A stretch of DNA of 64,000 nucleotides from positions 124,001 to 188,000 of the forward strand of contig JAHBUZ010000005.1 of assembly GCA_019637815.1 (NCBI GenBank), in the 5' to 3' direction. The DNA is from Chloroflexota bacterium. GTDB taxonomy: Bacteria; Chloroflexota; Limnocylindria; Limnocylindrales; CSP1-4. A program made the translations under genes and the position numbers. This document shows positions 26,528 to 33,793 of the stretch, piece after piece. The notes under the pieces were generated by a model, which saw nothing but the letters and a program-made list of their open reading frames with translations, searched no databases and had not been told where the DNA came from. The first letter of the stretch is position 1. Each line of letters opens with the position of its first letter.

Positions 26528-27462
26528 GCGCCGACCACCGACGGTACGCCGTCCGGCCCGGCGGCGAGTCGTTCGTCGAGGAGGCCCTGGAGCAGGTCGA
26601 GCTCCGCGCGCACCCGGTCGCTCATCGGCTCCGACGGCTGCCGGAGCCTCGCATCGCCCAGGACGCCGGCGCGTCGCAGCAGCTCCTTCTGGATGGCGAG
26701 GAACGTGTCGCCACTCCGACTGGCGAGGACCAGGACCGGCTGGAGCAGCCCGAACAGCCACTCGGCGCGAGCCGCGTCACCGGCGTGATGCGCGTCCAGG
26801 ATGGCCACGAACACCGCCGCGTGACCGGCGCCCGGCATCGTGCCCACCGACCCGGCCCGCAGCTCCGCGAGCAGCTCCAGCCCACCCGAGCCACCGAGTA
26901 GCGCTGCCGCACCCGCCAGGTCGTCCGCAAGCCGCGCGATGCGCGTCACCGCGTCCGGCGTCTCGATCTTGAGCGCCACCACGCGTGGGTGTCGTCCCAC
27001 CTCCCGGAGCAGGTCCACGGACAGCGTCACCCCGATCGCGGCGGGCGCATCCTGGAGCACCAACGGCAGTGGCGAGCGCTCCGCGAGATCGTCCAGGAAG
27101 CGCCGGATCCCGGCACCGTCCGCGTGGGGCGGCGTGACCATCACCAGGTCCGCGCCGGCCGCGGCCGCATCCTCGCAGCGGGCGCGGGCGGCACCGATGC
27201 TCTCGGTGACCACGGATGCCATCACGGGCACGCGGCGTGCCGTCGTATCCGCCACGATCCGGAGCGACTCGTCCCGCTCGCGGTCGGTCAGTCTCGGCAG
27301 CTCGCTGCCGAAGCCGAACGAGAGGGCATCCACGCCGACCCCGATGAGGTGGTCCGCCTGACGCGCGAGGGCGTCCAGGTCGATCGTCTGGTCCTCCCGG
27401 ACGGGCATCGAGAGGACGGGGATGACCCCGGACAGGGCCGATATCGGCTCGGGAGCGCTCAT
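26524..27462 (-). CDS. DHDPS/N-acetylneuraminate-lyase family aldolase
   Basis: 312-aa class-I aldolase of the DapA superfamily, probably cleaving a 2-keto-3-deoxy sugar acid into pyruvate and an aldehyde. The Schiff-base lysine is Lys165 in VVALKIETPD. LSGVIPVLSMPV opens the barrel and LSFGFGSELPRLTDRER forms the early active-site loop. The usual YNxP tyrosine region instead reads LVLQDAPAA (residues 135-142), so the catalytic Tyr of canonical DHDPS is missing, a variation seen among non-lysine-pathway members. Its ATG overlaps the dehydratase stop and its stop overlaps the SDR start (both ATGA). Product assignment is inference. Confidence 0.85.
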   Translation of the reverse strand: MSAPEPISALSGVIPVLSMPVREDQTIDLDALARQADHLIGVGVDALSFGFGSELPRLTDRERDESLRIVADTTARRVPVMASVVTESIGAARARCEDAAAAGADLVMVTPPHADGAGIRRFLDDLAERSPLPLVLQDAPAAIGVTLSVDLLREVGRHPRVVALKIETPDAVTRIARLADDLAGAAALLGGSGGLELLAELRAGSVGTMPGAGHAAVFVAILDAHHAGDAARAEWLFGLLQPVLVLASRSGDTFLAIQKELLRRAGVLGDARLRQPSEPMSDRVRAELDLLQGLLDERLAAGPDGVPSVVGA

Positions 27463-28682
27463 GCGTCGCTCCGCCCATCGGCGCGGAGTGCTGCCAGCAC
27501 GTCCGCGTCCACCTCGATGCCGAGCCCTGGCCGGTCCGACACCTCGACATACCCGTCGACCGCCCGTGGCTCGCCGATGAACAGCTCCTGGTGGATGAGA
27601 TAGCCGCAGCGCAGCGTGTCGTCCGGGAACCACTCGATGAGCGGCGAGTCGAGGTGCGACACGATGAGATGCGCGTTGTGTGCCTGCGCCGAGTGCGGGA
27701 TGACCGGCAGGCCGTGGGCGGACGCGAGCGCCCACACCTTGCGCGCCTCCGTGATGCCACCCATCCGGTTCACGTCCGGCTGGAGGATATCCACGGCACC
27801 CCGCGCGATGAGGTCACGGAAGCCCCAGCGGGTGGATTCGTGCTCGCCGCCAGCGATGGGCGTCCGGACCGCCGCCCGGATGCGCTGGTAGCCGTCGAGG
27901 TCGTCCGGCATCACCGGCTCCTCCACCCACGACAGGTCCAGATCCTCCAGGCGCCGGATCATCTCGATGGCGTAGCGGGCGTCCCAACCCATGTAGGCGT
28001 CCGCCATCAGCTCCACGTCCGGGCCGATGGCGCCCCGCACCGTCTCCACGAGGGCTCGGTTGGCGCGCATCCCCGCCCGACCATCCACGGGCCCGTAGCC
28101 GAAGCGCATCTTGAGCGCGCTGAAGCCCTGCGCCACGTAGCCGGCGGCTTCGTCGCGGACCCGACCGAGGTCGTCGAGGGCATACGACTGGCTGACATAG
28201 GCCCGGATGCGCGACCGCACCCGACCACCCAGCAGGTCGTACACGGGCCGACCGACCAGCTTGCCCTTGATGTCCCAGAGCGCGATATCGACGGCGCTGA
28301 TGGCTTCGATGACCAGGCCCTTCCGACCGATGTTGACGGTGCTCCGGAACATCCGGTCCCACAGCAGCTCCACGTCGAAGGCACTCCGACCGACCACCTG
28401 GGGCGCAAGATGCTGCTCCACGACGGCGACCGCGGCCGGCGAGCCGATGCCCACCAGGCCGACGCCTTCCACGCCCTCCTCGGTGCGCACCCGCACGAGC
28501 ACGTTGGTGACCCGGTCCGTCGGCGGGATGGCCCGTCGGTCGAAGTCCGGCAGGAACACGTCCATGGGTGAGGTGCACCACCAGTCCCGCCCGCCGCGCC
28601 ACTCGGGCTCGTACAGGGGGATGGCCTCCACGGAGCGGATGGTGCCGGTCACGGCGGTGTGCCCCACGGCTGCGTCGCTCAT
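27459..28682 (-). CDS. Enolase-superfamily sugar-acid dehydratase, L-rhamnonate dehydratase-like
   Basis: 407-aa mandelate-racemase-subgroup enzyme, predicted to dehydrate an L-sugar acid to its 2-keto-3-deoxy derivative. Mg ligands are visible in ELMADAYMGWD (Asp), LSWVEEPVMPDDL (Glu) and PIAGGEHESTRWG (Glu), and the His-bearing C-terminal loop is VIPHSAQAHNAH. The N-terminal cap WRGGRDWWCTSPMDVFLPDF and GEHE-TR-GFRDLI resemble L-rhamnonate dehydratase (RhmD). An L-rhamnose-mutarotase-like gene lies across the divergent promoter, which supports a 6-deoxy-L-sugar substrate. It sits in a tight operon behind iclR (ATGA overlap). Confidence 0.83.
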   Translation of the reverse strand: MSDAAVGHTAVTGTIRSVEAIPLYEPEWRGGRDWWCTSPMDVFLPDFDRRAIPPTDRVTNVLVRVRTEEGVEGVGLVGIGSPAAVAVVEQHLAPQVVGRSAFDVELLWDRMFRSTVNIGRKGLVIEAISAVDIALWDIKGKLVGRPVYDLLGGRVRSRIRAYVSQSYALDDLGRVRDEAAGYVAQGFSALKMRFGYGPVDGRAGMRANRALVETVRGAIGPDVELMADAYMGWDARYAIEMIRRLEDLDLSWVEEPVMPDDLDGYQRIRAAVRTPIAGGEHESTRWGFRDLIARGAVDILQPDVNRMGGITEARKVWALASAHGLPVIPHSAQAHNAHLIVSHLDSPLIEWFPDDTLRCGYLIHQELFIGEPRAVDGYVEVSDRPGLGIEVDADVLAALRADGRSDA

Positions 28683-29572
28683 GGCTGCGCGACCGGGCCG
28701 ACGGGCGCCACCGCGACCATCGCGGCCGCGCCGCGGCTGCCATCGGGGAACGCCCGGGCGATGGCGCCCTTGGCGTGGGTCGCCACCGTGAGACCGCGCA
28801 GGACGGAATCCTCGCCGCTCGCACCCACCCGCTCGGAGATGCGGATGCTGGCCATCGCCACGAGCGTGAGCGCCTTCCAGAGCGGGCTGATGTGCGCACG
28901 CATCATGGGCACCGAGGCGCTCAGGGCCGCCACGGTGGCGCCCCGATGGTCCCGCACCGGGACCGCCACGCAGCGGAGTCCGGGCGTGTACTCCTGGTCG
29001 TCCACCGCGAAGCCCTCACGCCGGATGTCCGCGAGCTGCGCCTCCAGGCGTGTCCGGTCCGTGATGGTGCGCGAGGTGTAGCCGGCCAGTGTCACGCGGT
29101 CGAGCCGCTGCCCGAGCTCGTCATCCGGCAGCGCCGCGAGGAGGGCCTTGCCCAGGCCGGTCGCATGCGCCGGCAGCCGCTTGCCCACGGCCGACTGGAG
29201 GCGTACCGGATGGGTGCAGTCCACCTTGCCGATGTACACGTTGTCCATGCCGTCGAGCACGGCCAGCTGGACCGTCTCGTTGAGCTCCTGGACGACGACC
29301 TTCATGAACGGCTGCGCCTCCGCCGCCAGCTCATGCTGGCCGAGATATCGCGAGCCGACCTCCCAGGCACGGACCGCGAGGGTGTAGCGCCGCGTCTCGG
29401 GATCGAGCTGCACGAAGCGCCGCTGGAGCAGCACGTCCAGCACCTCGAAGACGCTGCTCTTGGGCAGCTCCAGCTCGTCCACGAGGTCCGCGAACGCCAC
29501 CCCCGTGGGTGATGCGCTGATCGCCGACAGGATGTCCAGGGCACGACCAGCGGACTTGGCGCGATCACGCAT
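28679..29572 (-). CDS. IclR-family transcriptional regulator
   Basis: 297 aa. Winged-helix domain at residues about 5-65 (RALDILSAISASPTGVAFAD, then LPKSSVFEVLDVLLQRRFV) and a C-terminal GAF-like effector domain (VVVQELNETVQLAVLD, RLPAHATGLGKALLAALPDDEL, EYTPGLRCVAVPVRDHRGAT). GGAGGG precedes the ATG. It is the first gene of the dehydratase operon, so it controls its own cluster. Its probable binding site GTTCGC-N4-GCGAAC occurs three times immediately upstream and once before the sugar ABC operon at 31.3 kb. The effector is probably a sugar acid or keto-deoxy sugar acid. Confidence 0.93.
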   Translation of the reverse strand: MRDRAKSAGRALDILSAISASPTGVAFADLVDELELPKSSVFEVLDVLLQRRFVQLDPETRRYTLAVRAWEVGSRYLGQHELAAEAQPFMKVVVQELNETVQLAVLDGMDNVYIGKVDCTHPVRLQSAVGKRLPAHATGLGKALLAALPDDELGQRLDRVTLAGYTSRTITDRTRLEAQLADIRREGFAVDDQEYTPGLRCVAVPVRDHRGATVAALSASVPMMRAHISPLWKALTLVAMASIRISERVGASGEDSVLRGLTVATHAKGAIARAFPDGSRGAAAMVAVAPVGPVAQP

Positions 29573-29629
29573 GATGCTTCCCTCCCTGGATCGTCCGGCT
29601 GCACGATGCGAGCCATGGGGCGTGGATCG

Positions 29630-29658
29630 AGTCTAGGAGAGGTCCGGGCACGGTCGCG
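29630..29658 (-). promoter_or_regulatory. Promoter of the iclR operon
   Basis: On the minus strand, -10 TAGACT (29635-29630) is preceded by a 17-nt spacer and a weak -35 position CGCGAC (29658-29653). Operator 1 ends 7 nt upstream of that -35. The same operator-to-promoter geometry is used on the plus side. The poor -35 would suit activator dependence. Confidence 0.5.
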
Positions 29659-29665
29659 CGTCGTG

Positions 29666-29681
29666 GTTCGCCCATGCGAAC
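29666..29681. promoter_or_regulatory. IclR operator 1
   Basis: GTTCGC-CCAT-GCGAAC, a perfect 6-bp palindrome (7-bp arms when the flanking G and C are included). Lies next to the iclR promoter. Confidence 0.8.
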
Positions 29682-29699
29682 CGTCATGGCGCGAAGGGG

Positions 29700-29715
29700 G
29701 TTCGCCCATGCGAAC
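29700..29715. promoter_or_regulatory. IclR operator 2
   Basis: GTTCGC-CCAT-GCGAAC, identical core, 34 bp from operator 1 and 31 bp from operator 3, about three helical turns each, so all three could lie on one DNA face. Confidence 0.8.
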
Positions 29716-29730
29716 GTCGGCACCCACCTG

Positions 29731-29746
29731 GTTCGCCCATGCGAAC
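29731..29746. promoter_or_regulatory. IclR operator 3
   Basis: GTTCGC-CCAT-GCGAAC with flanking G and C completing 7-bp arms. It ends 6 nt before the -35 of the plus-strand promoter, an activator-type position. Confidence 0.8.
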
Positions 29747-29752
29747 CGCGAT

Positions 29753-29781
29753 TTGACCATCCGACGGACCCGCCATAGCGT
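29753..29781 (+). promoter_or_regulatory. Promoter of the mutarotase-oxidoreductase arm
   Basis: -35 TTGACC (29753-29758), 17-nt spacer, -10 TAGCGT (29776-29781), predicted start near 29788. The same two hexamers recur in the promoter at 31290-31319, also preceded by the palindrome. Confidence 0.65.
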
Positions 29782-29819
29782 GACCCCCGGCGACCAGGAC
29801 GCAGGAAGGGGATCACGGG

Positions 29820-30122
29820 ATGGGTCGGTTCGCGTTCACGTTCGAGCTCCGGCCGGATGCGGTCGCGGAGTACGAGCGCCGCCACCGGGAGCTGCCACCG
29901 GAGCTGGTGGCGCTGACCCGCAGCAGCGGCATCCGCAACTACTCCATCCATCTGCGGGGCACGACCGTCTTCGGCTACTTCGAGGCGGATGACCCGGAGG
30001 CGGCCATCGCGGCCGGCGCGGACCACCCGGTCGTGGTCGCCTGGCAGGCGGCGATCGCGGAGCTGCGCGCGGACCCGGTCGACGCGGCACCCCCGCTCCG
30101 CGAGATCATGTACCTGGAGTAG
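29820..30122 (+). CDS. L-rhamnose mutarotase-like protein
   Basis: 100 aa, the size of the RhaM/RhaU family, which interconverts the alpha and beta anomers of L-rhamnose (related proteins act on L-fucose). The active-site segment is conserved: Tyr18 and His22 in EYERRHRELPPEL correspond to the E. coli RhaM catalytic residues, and SSGIRNYSIHLRG plus the C-terminal REIMYLE match the family. Cytoplasmic ferredoxin-like dimer fold. GGAAGGGG upstream serves as RBS. First gene of the plus arm under the IclR operators and co-oriented with the Gfo/Idh/MocA gene 19 bp downstream. Confidence 0.88.
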   Translation: MGRFAFTFELRPDAVAEYERRHRELPPELVALTRSSGIRNYSIHLRGTTVFGYFEADDPEAAIAAGADHPVVVAWQAAIAELRADPVDAAPPLREIMYLE

Positions 30123-30141
30123 CCGACATCCGGAGGACCCG

Positions 30142-31146
30142 ATGACATCCCCCACCGCGACACCGCTCGGCATCGGCTTCGTGGGCTGTGGCCGCGTCGC
30201 CGAGCTCCACCAAGCCGCCATCGCCGTGTCCGACGCGCTGCGGCTCGTGGCCATCCACGACACCCAGGCGGACCTGCTGGCCACACGGGCCGCCGCATGG
30301 GACACCCGGGCCCATGCGTCGCTCGATGCGTTGCTCGCGGACCCGGCCGTGGAGGCGGTGCTGGTCCTGACACCCCACGCGACGCATCTCGAGGTGGCGC
30401 GCCGGGTCATCGAGGCGGGCCGTCACGTGTTCATCGAGAAACCCGTGAGCGAGGACGCGGATGCCATCGATGCGGTGGCCGCCATGGCACGGTCCGCGGG
30501 CCTCGTGGCGATGCCCGGCCACAACTACGCGTACGGCCCGGAGTTCGTGCGCCTTCACGGGCTGGTGCAGCGTGGCGACCTCGGTGACGTGCGCGCCCTG
30601 TTCGTGACCTACATCATCCGCCACGAGGAATCGGTGGTCGCGGGACTGTCGGGCATCCTCGGCGAGGTGATGGTCCATCACGCGTATCTCACGGCGGCGC
30701 TGCTGGGAGCGCCCGACCGGGTGCACGCGGGCCGCGCCGAGCCTGCCTGGGTCCACCACGACCAGGAGGATCAGGCGTGGATGACCTGGGAGTATCCCGG
30801 TGGTCGGAGCGCCCACCTGTTCGCGTCCTTCGCGATGGAGGATATGAGCGCAGCGCCCTGGACGTTCCTGGTGCGCGCCCTGGGCACCCGCGGCACCGCG
30901 GAGATGAACTGGCGGAGCGCCTGGTTCGAGCGGCCGCTGGGCACGCTCGCCTACGCCCTGCCGGCCTACGAGGAATCCTACGGACGCGAGCTCGCCCACT
31001 TCGCGTCGGCGATCCGGCTGGGTGTCCCGCCGGTCTCGTCGCTGGAGGACGCGGCGCTCGTGGCACGACTCCTCGCGGCGGCCCAGGTCGCCGCCGATGA
31101 CCGACGGGCGGTCGAGCGACTGGAGGACGGTCGTCGCCGCTGGTGA
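30142..31146 (+). CDS. Gfo/Idh/MocA-family oxidoreductase
   Basis: 334-aa NAD(P)-dependent sugar dehydrogenase-like protein. Rossmann motif GIGFVGCGRVAELHQAA (residues 9-25), the family signature AGRHVFIEKPVSED (catalytic Lys of EKP), and a C-terminal alpha/beta domain starting after MPGHNYAYGPEF. CGGAGGA lies 5 nt before the ATG at 30142. It probably oxidises a sugar (for example L-rhamnose or L-fucose to the lactone) or epimerises a derivative. The substrate is not readable from sequence. Second gene of the IclR-controlled plus arm. Cytoplasmic. Confidence 0.88.
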   Translation: MTSPTATPLGIGFVGCGRVAELHQAAIAVSDALRLVAIHDTQADLLATRAAAWDTRAHASLDALLADPAVEAVLVLTPHATHLEVARRVIEAGRHVFIEKPVSEDADAIDAVAAMARSAGLVAMPGHNYAYGPEFVRLHGLVQRGDLGDVRALFVTYIIRHEESVVAGLSGILGEVMVHHAYLTAALLGAPDRVHAGRAEPAWVHHDQEDQAWMTWEYPGGRSAHLFASFAMEDMSAAPWTFLVRALGTRGTAEMNWRSAWFERPLGTLAYALPAYEESYGRELAHFASAIRLGVPPVSSLEDAALVARLLAAAQVAADDRRAVERLEDGRRRW

Positions 31147-31222
31147 GCGGTCGGCCGCGGTCTGGACGCGCTGGCGGGCCGCGCGTCGCTGCGGCCATCG
31201 CGGTCCGGGTGCGTAGCGACGC

Positions 31223-31263
31223 CACGTGGCGGCCTGCGATGTCACGTGGGCTGCCTGCGATAT
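31223..31263. repeat. Two tandem 20/21-bp repeats upstream of operator 4
   Basis: Copy 1 (31223-31242) and copy 2 (31243-31263) share CACGTGG, then GCCTGCGAT with one 1-nt indel and a few substitutions. The spacing is two helical turns and each copy carries a CACGTG palindrome. Possible binding site for an additional regulator. Confidence 0.5.
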
Positions 31264-31266
31264 CCG

Positions 31267-31282
31267 GTTCGCGCACGCGAAC
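31267..31282. promoter_or_regulatory. IclR operator 4
   Basis: GTTCGC-GCAC-GCGAAC, same arms as operators 1-3 with a different spacer. It ends 7 nt before the -35 of the sugar ABC operon promoter. Confidence 0.8.
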
Positions 31283-31289
31283 GCCTCGG

Positions 31290-31319
31290 TTGACCCCTCC
31301 CGGGAGCCGCTCCTAGCGT
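31290..31319 (+). promoter_or_regulatory. Promoter of the second sugar ABC operon
   Basis: -35 TTGACC (31290-31295), 18-nt spacer, -10 TAGCGT (31314-31319). Hexamers and operator placement match the promoter at 29753-29781. Confidence 0.65.
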
Positions 31320-31509
31320 GTCCGGGTCGGTCCCGACCCGCCATGCATCCCCGCTGGCGCTGCCGGGTCCGATCCGGGGACAGGCCCTCCCCGGCCCGAG
31401 GGAACGTGGTCGACCCGATCCGGTGGGTGTGCCGCAACGCGCACCGACCGCCCCGACGGTCGCCACGCACCGCCCACACCCACGGATGCTCGAAGGAGGA
31501 GGATCAGGC

Positions 31510-32796
31510 GTGAAGAGACAGCTGACCGCATCGCTCACCTCGGTGGCGATGCTCGCGACGCTCGCGCCCATGGCGGTATCGGCCCAGGCGCCCGAGGACA
31601 CCGGCGCACCAGTGCAGGTCGTGAACCTGACCGTGGTCCAGGAGGGCCAGGGCTGGAACGCGCTCCTGGATCTCATCACCCAGGACTTCGCGACGACCCA
31701 CGAAGGCAGCACCTACACCGTGGAGTACTCGCCCCAGGAGCAGCACTCCCAGAAGGTCCAGCTGACCGCCGCCCAGGGCGCGCTGCCGCTCCTGTACACG
31801 GCACCGGAGCTGGATGTCATCGCCCAGCTGGAGGCATCGGGCTACGTGCTCGACCTCGAGCCGGAGCTGGAGCGCCTGGGCGTCCTCGACCGCATCGAGC
31901 CGGGTGCGCTGAGCGCCACCAAGACCGCCTTCGGCGGCAAGCTGCTCGCCCTGCCCATGCAGCTCAACATCGAGGGCTTCTGGTACAACAAGCAGCTGTT
32001 CGAGCAGCATGGCGTCCAGCCACCCACGACCTGGGGTGAGCTGATCGCCGCGGGCGAGACCTTCCAGGCCCAGGGCATCCAGCCGCTCGCAGCCTCGGGC
32101 ATCCAGGGCTGGCCCATCACCCGTCTCATCAGCGGCTACATCTTCCGGTCGCTCGGCCCCGACGCGATGCAGCAGGTGGATGCCGGCACCGCGAGCCTGA
32201 CCGATCCGGGCTATGTCGCGGCCGCGCAGGCCGTGGCCGACCTGGGCGCCAAGGGCTTCTTCGGCCAGGGCGTGTCCGACCTGGACTACGATCCGGCGAT
32301 GGACCTGTTCCTCCAGGGCCAGGCCGCCATGTTCTACATGGGCAGCTGGGCCGTCGCCAACTTCAACGACCCCGAGCGCAATCTCATCGGCGCGGAGAAC
32401 GTGGGCTTCTTCCCCTTCCCCAACGTCGAGGGGGGCCTCGGCGACTCGACCCAGACGCCCATGAACATCGGGGCCACGACCCTCTGGAACAAGGCGCTCT
32501 ATGACGACGCCGCGGCCCAGTGGCTCAAGGCCGTCGCCCAGTCCTATGGCAACGTGGCGCTCGCCGAGCAGGGCCAGGTCACGGGCTTCGTGGTGGACGC
32601 GCCACCCGCGGAGCTGCCCGCACTCACCCAGCTGGTGACCGCGCAGATCGCCGCGACCACCACCTCGGTCACCTGGTTCGAGCAGCTGTTCACGGCCCGC
32701 GAGCTGTCCGCCGCGTTCCAGAACGTGGTGCCGCTCGTGACCGGCCAGATGTCCGCGGAGGACTACATGCGGTCCGTCGTCGACGCGGGCTCCTGA
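31510..32796 (+). CDS. Sugar ABC transporter substrate-binding protein
   Basis: 428-aa family-1 carbohydrate-binding protein. Signal peptide MKRQLTASLTSVAMLATLAP ending VSAQAPED, with no lipobox. The mature protein has the usual order: YSPQEQHSQKVQLTAAQG, LPMQLNIEGFWYNKQLFEQH, FLQGQAAMFYMGSWAVANF and C-terminal PLVTGQMSAEDYM. The GTG at 31510 is fixed by a GGAGGAGGA run 6 nt upstream and by the signal peptide. The promoter carries an IclR operator, so the ligand is probably the deoxy-sugar or oligosaccharide feeding the mutarotase/dehydratase pathway, which is inference. Confidence 0.92.
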   Translation: MKRQLTASLTSVAMLATLAPMAVSAQAPEDTGAPVQVVNLTVVQEGQGWNALLDLITQDFATTHEGSTYTVEYSPQEQHSQKVQLTAAQGALPLLYTAPELDVIAQLEASGYVLDLEPELERLGVLDRIEPGALSATKTAFGGKLLALPMQLNIEGFWYNKQLFEQHGVQPPTTWGELIAAGETFQAQGIQPLAASGIQGWPITRLISGYIFRSLGPDAMQQVDAGTASLTDPGYVAAAQAVADLGAKGFFGQGVSDLDYDPAMDLFLQGQAAMFYMGSWAVANFNDPERNLIGAENVGFFPFPNVEGGLGDSTQTPMNIGATTLWNKALYDDAAAQWLKAVAQSYGNVALAEQGQVTGFVVDAPPAELPALTQLVTAQIAATTTSVTWFEQLFTARELSAAFQNVVPLVTGQMSAEDYMRSVVDAGS

Positions 32797-32811
32797 CCCG
32801 ATCCACCCTGC

Positions 32812-32844
32812 GCGGCCGGGCCGGTCCTCGTCCGGCCCGGCCGC
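32812..32844 (+). terminator. Strong hairpin between SBP and permease genes
   Basis: GCGGCCGGGCCGG-TCCTCGT-CCGGCCCGGCCGC is a perfect 13-bp stem with a 7-nt loop, followed by TTCGTCC. It begins 15 nt after the SBP stop. Likely a partial terminator or 3' stabiliser that raises SBP over permease levels, mirroring 15759-15788. Confidence 0.65.
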
Positions 32845-32892
32845 TTCGTCCCATCCAGCCGGGCCGGTGCCCGGCGCATCCAGGGGAGACCG

Positions 32893-33780
32893 ATGGCAGC
32901 CTTCCTGCGCGACCGGCGCGCGGTCGTCCTGCTCCTCGGCCCGGCGCTCCTGGTGTACACCGCCGTCCTGCTCATCCCCATCATCTGGTCGCTCGGCTAC
33001 ACCCTGTTCGAAGGCAGCATCCTGGGCGGCTTCCGGTACGTGGGGCTCCAGAACTTCGAGACACTCGCCGGTGACCGGCGGTTCTGGGACGCGCTGCGCT
33101 TCAGCGTCGGATACGCCGTCGCGTCCACCATCGGCCAGGTCGGCGCGGGCCTCCTGCTCGCCCTCGCGTACGTCTTCTGGCTCGGCCGATCATCCACCCT
33201 GGTGCGGACCGTGGTGTTCGCGCCCATCGTCCTGCCCACGGTCGCGGTGGCCACCCTGTTCGCCAAGCTGTTCGCGATCGCTCCCCAGTACGGGCTCGTC
33301 AACGCCGGGCTGGACGCCGTGGGCCTCGACGGGCTCATCCAGCCCTGGCTGGGCCAGGCATCGACGGCGTTCTGGGTCATCGTGCTCATGGATGTCTGGC
33401 GCGCGATGGGCTTCTACGCGGTCATCCTGTTCGCGGGTCTCGTGGAGATCCCCGCGGACGTCCTGGATGCCGCCCGCATCGACGGTGCCCGACGCTTCAC
33501 GCTGTTCCGCCGGGTGCTGCTGCCCTTCCTGCGACCGGTGCTGTTCACGGCGCTCATCTTCGCGCTCGTGGGCACCCTCAAGGTGTTCGATTCCGTGGTC
33601 GCGCTCACACGCGGAGGCCCCGGCAGCGCCACCACGCCCCTGACGCTGTACATGTACGACACCGCGTTCAACTTCCTGGACTACGGCTACGGCAGCACCA
33701 TCGCGATGGCCCTCGCGGTCCTGTGTCTCGTGGTCACGCTGGCGCTGTTCCGCTTCGCGCGCGCCGACGTCGACCGATGA
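32893..33780 (+). CDS. Sugar ABC transporter permease (MalF/UgpA type)
   Basis: 295-aa inner-membrane permease with six predicted helices. It starts after a short basic N-terminus (MAAFLRDRR) with VVLLLGPALLVYTAVLLIPI. Conserved segments are LQNFETLAGDRRFWDALRFS, FAPIVLPTVAVATLFAKLF and the EAA loop DVLDAARIDGARRFTLFRRV followed by LLPFL. AGGGGAG precedes the ATG by 5 nt. Pairs with the next gene. No associated ATPase gene is present. Confidence 0.92.
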   Translation: MAAFLRDRRAVVLLLGPALLVYTAVLLIPIIWSLGYTLFEGSILGGFRYVGLQNFETLAGDRRFWDALRFSVGYAVASTIGQVGAGLLLALAYVFWLGRSSTLVRTVVFAPIVLPTVAVATLFAKLFAIAPQYGLVNAGLDAVGLDGLIQPWLGQASTAFWVIVLMDVWRAMGFYAVILFAGLVEIPADVLDAARIDGARRFTLFRRVLLPFLRPVLFTALIFALVGTLKVFDSVVALTRGGPGSATTPLTLYMYDTAFNFLDYGYGSTIAMALAVLCLVVTLALFRFARADVDR

Positions 33781-33793
33781 CCCGGGTGCTCCC

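Larger units (their letters stand above)
31147..31509 (+). other. 363-bp regulatory gap with a long 5' leader, no gene
   Basis: Contains two tandem CACGTGG repeats (31223-31263), IclR operator 4, a promoter (31290-31319) and, after the predicted start near 31326, an untranslated leader of about 185 nt ending in an extended GGAGGAGGA ribosome-binding site (31495-31503). No known riboswitch architecture was recognised in the leader. Confidence 0.6.
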
